Part shown: positions 17,138-25,864 of the stretch, piece after piece
Numbering within the stretch: the stretch's first letter is position 1
Layout of the letters: the number at the start of each line of letters is the position of its first letter
Source: a candidate division LCP-89 bacterium B3_LCP
Lineage (GTDB): Bacteria; Electryoneota; B3-LCP
NCBI GenBank assembly: GCA_005223185.1
Contig: NJBN01000003.1
Span: 1-64,000 of the forward strand
DNA: 64,000 bases
Reading direction: 5' to 3'
The notes under the pieces: model-generated
The model's input: the letters and a program-made list of their open reading frames with translations, nothing else
What the model was told of the DNA's origin: nothing
The model's database searches: none
Program-made: the position numbers and the translations under genes

Positions 17138-18778
17138 GTGATCATCACTGAGAAAAAACCACTGACAGAATTACTGGAAAACCTGGAAGGTTTCGAGAAG
17201 GTTTTCCTTATAGGCTGCAGCGACTGCGCGGCTTTAGCTCAAACCGGAGGAGACAAAGAACTTGAAGCGCTGACCATTAAGTTCACCCAGGCAGGCAAGG
17301 AAGTGGTGGGCACTCTTCTTTCGGACGGTCCCTGCCATAACCTGCGGGCCAAGCAGGAACTTCGCGGCGTTTCCGATGAAGTCTCTCAGGCAGATGCACT
17401 GGTGGTGCTCGCCTGTGGCGCTGGCGTGCAGGCTGTTGCTGACCTGGTATCTCAACCGGTAATGCCCGGATTAAATTCGCTGTTTCTCGGGAATGTCAAA
17501 CGTTATGGATGGTTCGAAGAGCGTTGTTCCACCTGCGGAGAATGTTTGATCGCTGATACCGGTGGCATCTGTCCCGTAACCCGTTGCGCCAAATCCCTGG
17601 TCAATGGTCCCTGCGGAGGATCGCAGGACGGTATGTGCGAGGTCGGCGGGGATCGCCCCTGTGTCTGGGCACAAATCATGGATAGGCTCAAAGAACAAGG
17701 TCGAACCGGTAAGCTGGATAAGTACCAACCCATGAAGGACTTCGAGAGATCTATTAAGCCCGGAGTCGTTGACCTGCGCATGGAAAATCAGGATGCCCGT
17801 TCTGAAAGACTGGCGATGGTCATCGACGGCAGGGAAGAGAAATACGCTCACAGTGAATTCGGAAAACGCAACTGGCAGATAATGCTGGATGACGTCAAGC
17901 CGGAAGGGTTAACGCGTCTCCAGCGGGATCTGGATGCGGGAAAATTTGTACAAACTGCCGAAATCGTTCCACCGAAAGGCGTCGCCATTGAGAAGGTTCT
18001 GCAATACGGCAAAGATATCAGGGATTACGTCATCGCCGTTAACGTCAATGAGAATCCCGCTTCAGTAATGCGTCTGAATTCTCTGTCGCTAAGTCACCTC
18101 TTCGCAAGAGAAGGCATAGAACCCATCTTCCATATCACCACGCGGGAACGCAACAGGTTAGCCTTGCAGAGCGAGCTTTTGGGCGCCTATGTCTTAGGCG
18201 TTCGCAACGTCTTAGTGTTGACCGGCGATCATCAATCCATGGGTGATCACAAGGAAGCCAAACCCGTTTACGATTTAGATTCAGTGCAGTTGTTGCGTCT
18301 GTGCACGGAAATGATGGGTGGAAAAGATTACAACGGACACGATCTGGATGGCGCTCCGGATTTCTACTTAGGTGCAGTTGTCAATCCGGGATCAGATCTC
18401 CTCGACCTGCAAATCATGAAGATGCGGAAGAAAGCTCTGGCTGGAGCGCGCTATTTCTTCACACAAGCGATTTATGATCTGAAAATATTCGAGAATTTCA
18501 TGGATCAGGTGAAGGACATGGACGTTAAAATCCTTGCCGGAATCATCCCGCTTAAGTCCGCTAAAATGGCTCGATTCATGAACAAAAACATCCCCGGTAT
18601 CACGGTGCCCGAAAAGTTGATCGGGAGGATGGAAAAAGCCCAGGATCGCACCGCCGAATCAATATCTATCTGTAAGGAGATCTCAGAAGGCTGTCGGGAT
18701 CTGTGCAACGGAGTACACATTATGCCTATCGGCTGGTACTCTATTATTCCCCAAATTTTCGATCCGGTGAAAGATTGA
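17138..18778 (+). CDS. MetV-MetF fusion: methylenetetrahydrofolate reductase
   Basis: 546 residues, GTG start. Residues about 1-215 match the MetV-type zinc/cysteine domain known as methylenetetrahydrofolate reductase C-terminal domain: CSDCAAL near the start, then a cysteine cluster (CSTCGEC, CPVTRCAKS, NGPCGG, MCEV, CVW) at about 135-180. Residues about 255-546 match the MetF barrel (FVQTAEIVPPKG, VNENPASVMR, LVLTGDH, FFTQAIYD, GIIPLKS). MetF reduces methylene-H4folate to methyl-H4folate for methionine synthesis or the Wood-Ljungdahl pathway. In acetogens MetV and MetF are separate partners in one complex. Here they are a single chain. The electron donor cannot be read from the neighbours. 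No other acetyl-CoA pathway gene is in the window. The stop overlaps the next start (TTGA). Confidence 0.88.
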   Translation: MIITEKKPLTELLENLEGFEKVFLIGCSDCAALAQTGGDKELEALTIKFTQAGKEVVGTLLSDGPCHNLRAKQELRGVSDEVSQADALVVLACGAGVQAVADLVSQPVMPGLNSLFLGNVKRYGWFEERCSTCGECLIADTGGICPVTRCAKSLVNGPCGGSQDGMCEVGGDRPCVWAQIMDRLKEQGRTGKLDKYQPMKDFERSIKPGVVDLRMENQDARSERLAMVIDGREEKYAHSEFGKRNWQIMLDDVKPEGLTRLQRDLDAGKFVQTAEIVPPKGVAIEKVLQYGKDIRDYVIAVNVNENPASVMRLNSLSLSHLFAREGIEPIFHITTRERNRLALQSELLGAYVLGVRNVLVLTGDHQSMGDHKEAKPVYDLDSVQLLRLCTEMMGGKDYNGHDLDGAPDFYLGAVVNPGSDLLDLQIMKMRKKALAGARYFFTQAIYDLKIFENFMDQVKDMDVKILAGIIPLKSAKMARFMNKNIPGITVPEKLIGRMEKAQDRTAESISICKEISEGCRDLCNGVHIMPIGWYSIIPQIFDPVKD

Positions 18779-19575
18779 TAAGTTCAACCGATTTACCTCC
18801 ACCGTGTATCCATGTGGAAAATCTTAAGTTTTCCTATCCAGATACAGATAAAGAAGCGCTTCAGGGAATCGACCTGCAGGTTCCAGAGGGTCAGTGTATG
18901 GCTGTTTTAGGGAGTAACGGCGGTGGTAAATCGACGCTAGCGAAATTGATAGCTGGACTACTTTTACCGACTGCAGGGCGAGTTTCGGTCTTCGGTAACG
19001 AGCTGTCGTCTTCACAGAACAGGGAAGCAGTTGCTGGTCGGATCGGTCTGGTGTTTCAATCACCGGATGAACAGATGGTCGCCACAACTGTGGAGAGAGA
19101 ATTGGCTTTCGGACCGGAAAACTTAGGACTTCCATCTGAAGAGATCAGGCGTCGCGTCGATCACCTAATGAACCGCTTCGATCTGACTGAGTATGCAAAT
19201 CGGTCACCTCATACCCTTTCCGGCGGTGAAAAACAGCGCCTGGCGCTGGCATCGGTGTTAGCCATGCAGCCGGAATTGCTGATTCTTGATGAAGTAACGT
19301 CACTATTAGATCCGGCAGGAAGGCAGGAAATCCGCAATATCATCAAGGAACTGAAGAGGGAATGTACACTGATTCTAATCACTCAATTCCCTCGAGAAGC
19401 CCTCTTTGCCGACCGCCTGATTGTAATAAACGATGGGCGTATCGTAGCGGATGATTCCCCCGTGCTGGTGTTTGAAAATCTGGATAAAGAAACGGCTTCC
19501 GGGATAGCTCCACCCTTAGCTTTCCAACTTTTAAATGCCCTAAACCCAGCGAATAACCCCACCGAAAACAATTGA
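18775..19575 (+). CDS. ECF-type (CbiO/EcfA) ABC transporter ATPase
   Basis: 266 residues from a TTG at 18775, chosen because GGTGA lies upstream and the codon overlaps the metVF stop. Longer frames run back into metVF. Walker A is GSNGGGKST, the Q-loop region is LVFQSPDEQMVATTV, the signature is LSGGEKQR and Walker B is LLILDE. The pattern EQMVATTVERELAFGPENLGL is typical of cobalt/energy-coupling-factor ATPases that power vitamin or metal uptake. The position that normally holds the switch His (ITH) reads ITQ here. No EcfT, second ATPase or substrate-binding gene is adjacent, so the transported substrate is unknown. Confidence 0.85.
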   Translation: MISSTDLPPPCIHVENLKFSYPDTDKEALQGIDLQVPEGQCMAVLGSNGGGKSTLAKLIAGLLLPTAGRVSVFGNELSSSQNREAVAGRIGLVFQSPDEQMVATTVERELAFGPENLGLPSEEIRRRVDHLMNRFDLTEYANRSPHTLSGGEKQRLALASVLAMQPELLILDEVTSLLDPAGRQEIRNIIKELKRECTLILITQFPREALFADRLIVINDGRIVADDSPVLVFENLDKETASGIAPPLAFQLLNALNPANNPTENN

Positions 19576-19600
19576 CATTTCGTCATCTTTTCATTATATT
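19572..19600 (+). promoter_or_regulatory. Promoter for the prenyltransferase gene
   Basis: TTGACA (19572-19577, overlapping the ecfA stop), a 17-base spacer, TATATT (19595-19600). Transcription would start near 19607, 17 bases before the ATG. Confidence 0.75.
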
Positions 19601-19623
19601 TCATTCCATAATAAGACAATAGC

Positions 19624-20490
19624 ATGATAAGTAATCCGGGTATGCTGTTCTCTATACGAGGATATTTGCGGATATCCCGTCCGGTGAATCTGGTTATTAC
19701 CGCGGTCTCTGTGTTTGTCGCGGGCGTCATCGCCACGAATTATTGGATGGATTTCGTTGACACTCTGCTTTTAGCTTCCTTATCGGCTGCACTGATCGCT
19801 GCAGGGGGTAACGTTCTTAACGATTATTGCGACCGGGATCTGGATCGACGCCAGAAACCACACCGTCCCATCCCTTCAGGGCATGTAACTGTTAAGGGGG
19901 CGTTGTTATGGGCTTGGATCTGTTTTACTGCTGGCTTGATCGTTGCGCTGACACTGGGCAAGGATATGTTCATTATTGCCATATCGGCAACTGTTCTGTT
20001 ATTGCTTTATAACCTGTATTGGAAAAGAGTGCCCCTAATCGGCAATCTTGCGGTTGCTTTAACGGCTTCTCTGGCTTTTATTTATGGCGGCATTGCCGTT
20101 CGATCAATCAGCACGGCTTTATGGGTAGCCTGCTTAGCATTCCTCTTCCATTTGGGTCGGGAAATCACCAAGGACATAGAAGATCAGCAGGGTGATGCTG
20201 AATGCAGGGTACAGACCCTGGTGGTAAGATATGGACTATCTGCAGGACAGATTGCAGCCACCATTGCCTTCTGCCTGTTAATTTTGTATCTCCCTTTCCC
20301 ACATTTGCTGGGACCTTTTAATGCTGTATATTTCTATATCACCGTTTTTGGCATTTTGCCGGTGCTGATTCTGGCGATCCTATGGACATGGTGCTGGAAC
20401 AGTCCCCGAATGATGCACAAATTGAATGTTATACTGAAAACAGATATGATCCTGGGATTAATTGCTCTTCTGTTAGGAAAAAGTGGTTGA
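19624..20490 (+). CDS. UbiA prenyltransferase, digeranylgeranylglyceryl-phosphate-synthase-like
   Basis: 288 residues with about eight hydrophobic segments. The first aspartate motif is NDYCDRDLD (66-74), followed by the RRQKPHRPIPSG stretch. The second is REITKDIEDQQGD, with Asp184 and Asp187. Both motifs resemble archaeal (S)-2,3-di-O-geranylgeranylglyceryl phosphate synthase, which adds the second prenyl chain in archaeal ether lipid synthesis, more than UbiA, MenA or chlorophyll synthase. Bacterial members are known from FCB genomes. Substrate and chain length cannot be fixed from sequence, and neither a PcrB/GGGP synthase nor a glycerol-1-phosphate dehydrogenase gene is in the window. 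An alternative ATG at 19642 is possible; neither start has a strong ribosome site. Confidence 0.82.
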   Translation: MISNPGMLFSIRGYLRISRPVNLVITAVSVFVAGVIATNYWMDFVDTLLLASLSAALIAAGGNVLNDYCDRDLDRRQKPHRPIPSGHVTVKGALLWAWICFTAGLIVALTLGKDMFIIAISATVLLLLYNLYWKRVPLIGNLAVALTASLAFIYGGIAVRSISTALWVACLAFLFHLGREITKDIEDQQGDAECRVQTLVVRYGLSAGQIAATIAFCLLILYLPFPHLLGPFNAVYFYITVFGILPVLILAILWTWCWNSPRMMHKLNVILKTDMILGLIALLLGKSG

Positions 20491-20520
20491 GATGGTTAAA
20501 TCTTTAAGTGGATCAAAGGG

Positions 20521-21111
20521 ATGAATCCTATCTGGCAGCTTTGCGAATTTAAGAAACCGCTGATACTGGCATCAACTTCGCCTCGCAGAGCGGCTATTCT
20601 TAAGGGAATTGACCTCCCCTTTGAAGTGGCTGCCCCTAAATACGACGAGGAACCCTATAGCCAATGGGACGCCGGGGAACTGTTGTTAAAAAAAGCTGTT
20701 CAAAAGGCAGAGAGCGTTAAAGGGGATTGGGCCGATCACGCAATTCTTAGCGCCGATACCATAGTTCTCTTGAACAGGAAAGTCTTCGGGAAACCACGCG
20801 ACGCAGAGGAAGCTGAAGAGATGCTGACTGCTCTTTCGGGAAGAACGCATCACGTATGGAGTTCTCTCTGTTATATCCCCGAATGGCACGGTGAGGTTCG
20901 CACGACCACATGTCGAACCAAAGTCAATTTCAGAAACTTCACGGATAAAGAGATCAAAGCGTATGTTAGTACCGGAGATCCCTTAGATAAAGCAGGCGGC
21001 TATGGTATCCAAAGTATTGGAGGTCTCTGGGTACAAAACATTCAGGGTTGTTACTTTAACGTTGTCGGGCTTCCCTTGTCTCAACTCTGGGATCTGATTA
21101 GGGCTTCATAA
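20521..21111 (+). CDS. maf: Maf family nucleoside triphosphate pyrophosphatase
   Basis: 196 residues. The N-terminal SxSPRR motif is present as LASTSPRRAAIL (about 17-28). Further family marks are the SADTIVLL segment, GKPRDAEEAEEML, LSGRTHHVWSS and the DKAGGYGIQSIGG block. Maf proteins hydrolyse dTTP, UTP or modified nucleotides to the monophosphates, which keeps them out of nucleic acids. The dTTP/UTP (YhdE-like) subgroup is most likely, but this is not certain. It follows the prenyltransferase gene by 30 bases and precedes the RodZ-like gene by ten, so it sits inside an operon. Confidence 0.92.
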   Translation: MNPIWQLCEFKKPLILASTSPRRAAILKGIDLPFEVAAPKYDEEPYSQWDAGELLLKKAVQKAESVKGDWADHAILSADTIVLLNRKVFGKPRDAEEAEEMLTALSGRTHHVWSSLCYIPEWHGEVRTTTCRTKVNFRNFTDKEIKAYVSTGDPLDKAGGYGIQSIGGLWVQNIQGCYFNVVGLPLSQLWDLIRAS

Positions 21112-21121
21112 AGGTGTGTTT

Positions 21122-22057
21122 ATGACCGAAAAGGAAAATACCATCCTTCAATTCGGGCAGGAACTGGTCAATGCTCGAAATTACAAGGGTCTTTCTCTGG
21201 AACAAATCGCTGAGATCACCAAGATAGCTCAGCGCTATCTTCTGGCGATGGAGGAAGGTCAATGGGACGCATTGCCTAAGCCCTATATGGAGGCGTTCCT
21301 GAAATCTTATGCCGAGTGCGTGGGCATGAACGTCCCCAAGGTGATGAAAAAATACCGGGAGATGGTTATAAAGGAACTGGTGATTTCCGGCGAAGCGGAA
21401 AAACCACCTGAAGGAGAAGAGGAAACTGTTTCTTATGATCGAGGAAGCAATGAACCCAACTTCATGCTAAATAACCTTAAATCCATCATCTTAGCTGCCG
21501 CCGGGATTGTCCTGATCATAATTTTCTTCGTTTTATTCAAATCCTGTGGGGATACTTCTACAACGGCCAATAACGGTACAACCTCTTCTCAGGAGGAGGC
21601 AACCGTCATCGAACCTGAACAAAATACCCTGGATTTGCATGAGAGTCTTCCATCTGAGAATGATACACAGGATCAACCCCGCAGTGATGAAGAACAGCAG
21701 GCACTTCCTCAGCGGATAACAACTGAAGTGAATTTTCGTGCAATAGCTCTGGAAAGATGCTGGCTGCGCGCCGTCATAGACCAGGATAGAGTGCGAGACG
21801 TCTTTTTATATCCTGATGAAACCATCACTCTGAAAGCAGAACAACTGCTCCATGTGGTTATCGGAAATGCAGGAGGACTTAAAATAGTACTTAGTGGCGA
21901 TTCTCTGGGTACTTTAGGTCCTAAAGGCGAACCGGTTACTCTGGTGATAAGTCCCGAAGGGATCCAATCCCAGAAGTTGGGCGCCTGGCAGCCCAATTAT
22001 GAATCCGAAATGCAGGAAGTGATACTGGATCTGAACCAACCGGAAGGTGATAATTAA
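21122..22057 (+). CDS. RodZ-like helix-turn-helix membrane protein
   Basis: 311 residues from the ATG at 21122, with AAAGG seven bases upstream. A GTG at 21116 is possible but overlaps the ribosome site. Residues about 8-75 form the HTH_25 domain (LVNARNYKGLSLEQIAEITKI, YLLAMEEGQW, YMEAFLKSYAECVGM). One membrane helix lies at about 122-142 (SIILAAAGIVLIIIFFVLF). A low-complexity linker rich in Thr, Ser, Glu and Gln is followed by a beta-rich extracytoplasmic domain (about 195-300) of the DUF4115 type. RodZ links MreB to the cell wall machinery and shapes rods. No mre genes are near, so the role is inferred from architecture. The ispG neighbour is a common association. Confidence 0.82.
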   Translation: MTEKENTILQFGQELVNARNYKGLSLEQIAEITKIAQRYLLAMEEGQWDALPKPYMEAFLKSYAECVGMNVPKVMKKYREMVIKELVISGEAEKPPEGEEETVSYDRGSNEPNFMLNNLKSIILAAAGIVLIIIFFVLFKSCGDTSTTANNGTTSSQEEATVIEPEQNTLDLHESLPSENDTQDQPRSDEEQQALPQRITTEVNFRAIALERCWLRAVIDQDRVRDVFLYPDETITLKAEQLLHVVIGNAGGLKIVLSGDSLGTLGPKGEPVTLVISPEGIQSQKLGAWQPNYESEMQEVILDLNQPEGDN

Positions 22058-22081
22058 TATATTAGAGTTTAACTGCCACAG

Positions 22082-23161
22082 ATGATACAGCGAAGAGTTA
22101 CTAAAAGGATTACGGTCAGAGGTCTTGGATTAGGTGGCGATGAACCTGTTCGCGTGCAATCCATGACTAGTACTCATACCACCGATATTCGTGCAACGAT
22201 CGATCAGATCAAGCAGATGGAAGCAGTCGGTTGTGAACTGGTGCGCCTTGCGGTTCCTGATAATCTGGCTGTGGAAGCTTTCGCTGAAATCCGCCAGCAG
22301 ACAGATTTACCACTGATTGCTGACATTCATTTCGACTATAGATTAGCGCTGGCAGTAATGGACGCTGGTGCAGATAAGATCAGGTTCAATCCCGGCAACA
22401 TCGGAGGACCTGACCGCGCCCTGATTATTGCTAAACAAGCAGCCCAGCACGGCATACCGCTTCGCATCGGAGTCAATTCCGGTTCGGTGGAGGACGCGCT
22501 TTTAGAAAAATACGGAGGTCCTACTCCTGAAGCTTTGGTCGAGAGCGCTTTACGCCATATTGAACTCCTCTCAACGGTTCACGATATTCAACTTGTATTA
22601 TCGTTGAAAGCTTCTGACGTTTTTACAGCGGTTATGGCTTACCGGTCAATATCCGAAAAGACCGACTGGCCCCTACACGTAGGAATCACCGAAGCTGGAA
22701 CCCCATTCTCCGGAGCGATTCGGTCTGCGGTGGGTATTGGAACCCTTCTGGCAGAAGGAATCGGTGATACTCTCCGCGTATCCTTAACGGGAAGTGTAAT
22801 CGAAGAGATCAGAGTTGCCTGGGAGATATTGCGCTGTCTGGGGCTGCGCCAACGCGGAGTCACCCTTATTAGCTGCCCCACTTGTGGTCGTACCGATGTG
22901 GATCTGATCCCTATTGCTTTGCAGGTAGAGGAGAAATTGAAATCAATACGCGAACCCATCAAAGTAGCAGTTATGGGCTGCGCCGTTAATGGACCTGGTG
23001 AGGCTCGCGAGGCTGACGTTGGCGTAGCCTGCGGCAAGGAAGAAGGCTTGATCTTTCGGGGCGGCGAAATCGTCAGGAAAGTGCCGGAAGCCAGCATCGT
23101 GAAAGAGCTTTTAAGTGAAATTGAACGGTTCAGACGAGAGCTTCAAGCTGCCGCAGGGTAA
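22082..23161 (+). CDS. ispG: 4-hydroxy-3-methylbut-2-enyl diphosphate synthase (flavodoxin/ferredoxin)
   Basis: 359 residues, the short bacterial form of IspG/GcpE. The N-terminal barrel has VRVQSMTSTHTTDI, MEAVGCELVRLAV and IADIHFDY. The iron-sulfur ligands are Cys265 and Cys268 (SCPTCGRTD) and Cys300 (GCAVNGPGEA), with a Glu from the same region expected as the fourth ligand. The enzyme makes HMBPP in the non-mevalonate pathway, using a [4Fe-4S] cluster. It is 24 bases from the RodZ-like gene. Its presence near a prenyltransferase gene fits isoprenoid lipid supply, but the two are not proven partners. Confidence 0.96.
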   Translation: MIQRRVTKRITVRGLGLGGDEPVRVQSMTSTHTTDIRATIDQIKQMEAVGCELVRLAVPDNLAVEAFAEIRQQTDLPLIADIHFDYRLALAVMDAGADKIRFNPGNIGGPDRALIIAKQAAQHGIPLRIGVNSGSVEDALLEKYGGPTPEALVESALRHIELLSTVHDIQLVLSLKASDVFTAVMAYRSISEKTDWPLHVGITEAGTPFSGAIRSAVGIGTLLAEGIGDTLRVSLTGSVIEEIRVAWEILRCLGLRQRGVTLISCPTCGRTDVDLIPIALQVEEKLKSIREPIKVAVMGCAVNGPGEAREADVGVACGKEEGLIFRGGEIVRKVPEASIVKELLSEIERFRRELQAAAG

Positions 23162-23242
23162 GAGACCGCAATAGCAGTAGTGTGAAATCCCACCTTTAAC
23201 TTATTTATCAAAATAATAAGAATACTGCGAGTAAAATAAACC

Positions 23243-23662
23243 ATGAAAGTGAAGAAACATTCAGGCGGCTATTTAGTCAGGTTAGAGCGCGGGGAAGAGG
23301 TAACAGAAACGCTGACTGGCTTCCTGAAAAAATATGACATTCAATCAGGAACAGTTTCAGGGATAGGCGGCATAGCGGATGCGGATTTGGGTTTTTACGA
23401 TCTTCCCAGCAAAACTTACCTGCATAAAACCATCCCCGGTAATTTAGAACTTATAATTTATAGCGGTAATATCACTTTGGTAGATGGTGAGCCGTTTATA
23501 CACGCCCACGCGGTGGTATCCGGTAAAGACTATAAAGCTTATGCTGGTCATTTTTTCAATGCAGAAGTTGCCATCACGGGTGAATTCACCATTCAACCAT
23601 CGGACTGGGTCGTTCATCGTCGTCTCGATGAGGTTACTGGTTTGAAACTGATGGGGATTTAA
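23243..23662 (+). CDS. PPC/DUF296 domain protein
   Basis: 139 residues. The sequence follows the PCC (plants and prokaryotes conserved, DUF296) domain throughout: a start resembling YLVRLERGEEV, SGTVSGIGGIADADLGFYD, SGNITLVDGEPFIHAHAVVS and a GHFFNAEVAITGEF segment with the conserved His residues that could bind a metal. In plants the domain is part of AT-hook DNA-binding proteins. The bacterial stand-alone form has no established function, and DNA binding is often written in annotations without proof. It lies 81 bases after ispG. The start has only a weak GAGTA upstream. Confidence 0.85.
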   Translation: MKVKKHSGGYLVRLERGEEVTETLTGFLKKYDIQSGTVSGIGGIADADLGFYDLPSKTYLHKTIPGNLELIIYSGNITLVDGEPFIHAHAVVSGKDYKAYAGHFFNAEVAITGEFTIQPSDWVVHRRLDEVTGLKLMGI

Positions 23663-23810
23663 CGTTAATCTGCCATTGAAACTGCCCGCTCTTTATCAGC
23701 TTCAGTAAAAGCTCTCAAATTCCAGTTGATTTTCGGTGTGAAAAACGGTAAATTAAAGCTTCTCCAGCAACGTTACTCTTAAACACTCATCCAATTAGAC
23801 GGAGGTGCAA

Positions 23811-24296
23811 TTGCAGCAGTATGAAAAACCTGTAAACGATCCTATAGATGGCGTTGTTATCAAAGATCTCAAAGTAATCCCCGATGAACGCGGGCGTTTA
23901 ATGGAAATTCTCCGCAGTGACGAGGAGCCTTTCGAAAAATTCGGTCAGGTGTATATGACGTCCAATTATCCTGATGTTGTCAAAGGTTGGCACTATCATA
24001 AAAAACAAAGTGATAACGTTGCCTGCGTTCGAGGCATGATCAAATTGGTGCTCTTCGACGGGCGCGATGATAGTCCCACCAAGGACAACTTGAAGGAACT
24101 GTTCATCGGTGAACATAATCCCAAATTAGTTCACATACCAGCTGGCGTCTGGCACGGCTGGAAGGGAATTGGTGAAGTAGAATCTCTGACAATTAACATC
24201 CCCACTGAAGTTTTTAACCGCGAAGAACCTGACGAATACCGGTTGCCCTTCGATACAGATGAAATCCCATATGACTGGAATATCAAGATGGGTTGA
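23811..24296 (+). CDS. dTDP-4-dehydrorhamnose 3,5-epimerase family cupin
   Basis: 161 residues. I take the TTG at 23811 as start because GGAGG (23801-23805) lies five bases before it. A GTG at 23805 would overlap that site. The RmlC-type cupin pattern is clear: DERGRLMEILRSDE, QVYMTSNYPDVVKGWHYH, an IKLVLFDGRDDSPT strand, PAGVWHGWKGIGEVESLTIN and the final DEYRLPFDTDEIPYDW. The conserved His in WHYHKKQ is a candidate catalytic base. Enzymes of this family epimerise dTDP-keto sugars for surface polysaccharides, but some members act on other sugar nucleotides. No rml neighbours are present, so the substrate is open. Confidence 0.85.
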   Translation: MQQYEKPVNDPIDGVVIKDLKVIPDERGRLMEILRSDEEPFEKFGQVYMTSNYPDVVKGWHYHKKQSDNVACVRGMIKLVLFDGRDDSPTKDNLKELFIGEHNPKLVHIPAGVWHGWKGIGEVESLTINIPTEVFNREEPDEYRLPFDTDEIPYDWNIKMG

Positions 24297-24340
24297 AGGT
24301 AAAAGTCTGCTTTTATGCAACCTACTAGACACGAAATGTT

Positions 24341-25798
24341 ATGTACGATAAACTAATCTTTGAAACCTCCAAAAAGGGGAAGAGAGGCGTGCGCTTACCT
24401 CGCCTTGATGTTCCCCGGAAGAATGACCTTATCCCCACAGATCTAAAGCGCAAAAACCCTGTCGGCTTACCTGAAGTGAGCGAACCGGAGGTGGTGCGTC
24501 ACTTCGTCAATTTATCCAATAAAAACCATCACATCGATCGCGGGTTTTATCCTCTGGGTTCGTGCACCATGAAGTACAATCCCAAGATAAATGAACAGAC
24601 CTGCAGGCTTTCAGGATTCACCGGACTGCACCCATTTCAGGATGAAAACCATGCGCAGGGCGCACTGAAACTGATGGTGGAATTAGGAGGGATGCTCACC
24701 GAAATCACCGGAATGGATGGCGTTACTCTCCAGCCTGCCGCCGGAGCACACGGTGAATTGACAGGTCTTTTAATCATGCGCGCCTATCATGAATCAAAGG
24801 GAGAACCCCGGCGTAAGGTAATTATTCCGGATAGCGCGCACGGCACCAATCCCGCGTCCATCATCACGGCTGGTTATGATGTGGTGCAGATTCCATCCGG
24901 TGAAGATGGGTTGATAGATTTGGATAGGTTGCGGAAAGCTTTAGATGAGCAGGTTGCCGCAATGATGATCACCAATCCCAATACTCTGGGATTGTTTGAA
25001 TCACAGGTTCTCGAAATAGCCGAAGCAGTGCACAAAGTCGGCGCTCTGTTGTACATGGATGGAGCCAACTTAAACGCTTTGCTGGGAATCGCCAAGCCGG
25101 GTGACATGAATTTTGACGTAGTGCATCTGAACCTCCACAAGACGTTCTCCACGCCTCACGGTGGGGGTGGTCCTGGTTCAGGTCCGGTGGTGGTTAAGAA
25201 ACATTTGGTGCCGTTTTTACCTGAACCTATCCCCCAGCGTAGTGGTGATGGTTTCCGCTGGGCTGATCATTCCCAACGCTCTATCGGCAGGATCGGGAGT
25301 TTTTACGGCAATTTCGGCGTTTTTGTACGTGCTTACACCTATATCTTAATGATGGGTGCCCAGGGGTTGCGCAAGGTGAGTGAAAACGCGCTGATCAATG
25401 CCAACTATTTGAAGAGACTACTGGAACCTCATTATGATCTTCCCTACAACCGAACTCCTCTGCACGAAGCTGTCTTTTCCGGGGATTGTCTTAAAGAATT
25501 CGGCGTGAAAACCACGGACGTCGCCAAGCGGCTTTTGGATTACGGATTTCACGCTCCTACGATTTATTTTCCTTTAATCGTGCATGAAGCCCTGATGATT
25601 GAACCGACTGAGACGGAATCGAAGGACGCTTTAGATGCTTTCGCCGATGCCATGATCATGATCATGGAAGAAGCCAGGGATAATTCCGATCTGTTGAAAG
25701 GCGCACCTTACACTACACCCGTCGGGCGGCTGAACGAAGCCGCCGCTGCAAGGGCTCTGGATGTGAATTATTATAATAGAAAAACCTCTACCGATTAA
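24341..25798 (+). CDS. gcvPB: Glycine dehydrogenase (decarboxylating) subunit 2
   Basis: 485 residues, typical for the separate second subunit of the glycine cleavage P-protein. The PLP-binding lysine is Lys267 in [19 protein letters not shown]. Other family marks are [22 protein letters not shown]-like [42 protein letters not shown] and the C-terminal [12 protein letters not shown]. With subunit 1, H, T and L proteins it splits glycine into CO2, ammonia and a methylene group on H4folate, which would feed the MetF step. None of gcvPA, gcvT or gcvH is in this window, so this gene stands alone. Confidence 0.96.
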   Translation: MYDKLIFETSKKGKRGVRLPRLDVPRKNDLIPTDLKRKNPVGLPEVSEPEVVRHFVNLSNKNHHIDRGFYPLGSCTMKYNPKINEQTCRLSGFTGLHPFQDENHAQGALKLMVELGGMLTEITGMDGVTLQPAAGAHGELTGLLIMRAYHESKGEPRRKVIIPDSAHGTNPASIITAGYDVVQIPSGEDGLIDLDRLRKALDEQVAAMMITNPNTLGLFESQVLEIAEAVHKVGALLYMDGANLNALLGIAKPGDMNFDVVHLNLHKTFSTPHGGGGPGSGPVVVKKHLVPFLPEPIPQRSGDGFRWADHSQRSIGRIGSFYGNFGVFVRAYTYILMMGAQGLRKVSENALINANYLKRLLEPHYDLPYNRTPLHEAVFSGDCLKEFGVKTTDVAKRLLDYGFHAPTIYFPLIVHEALMIEPTETESKDALDAFADAMIMIMEEARDNSDLLKGAPYTTPVGRLNEAAAARALDVNYYNRKTSTD

Positions 25799-25864
25799 CA
25801 GGTTCAGATCCTCAAATGAAGGATTTCTTTTATCTCCGGTTTTTGCTTCACAGCGACTACTGAA

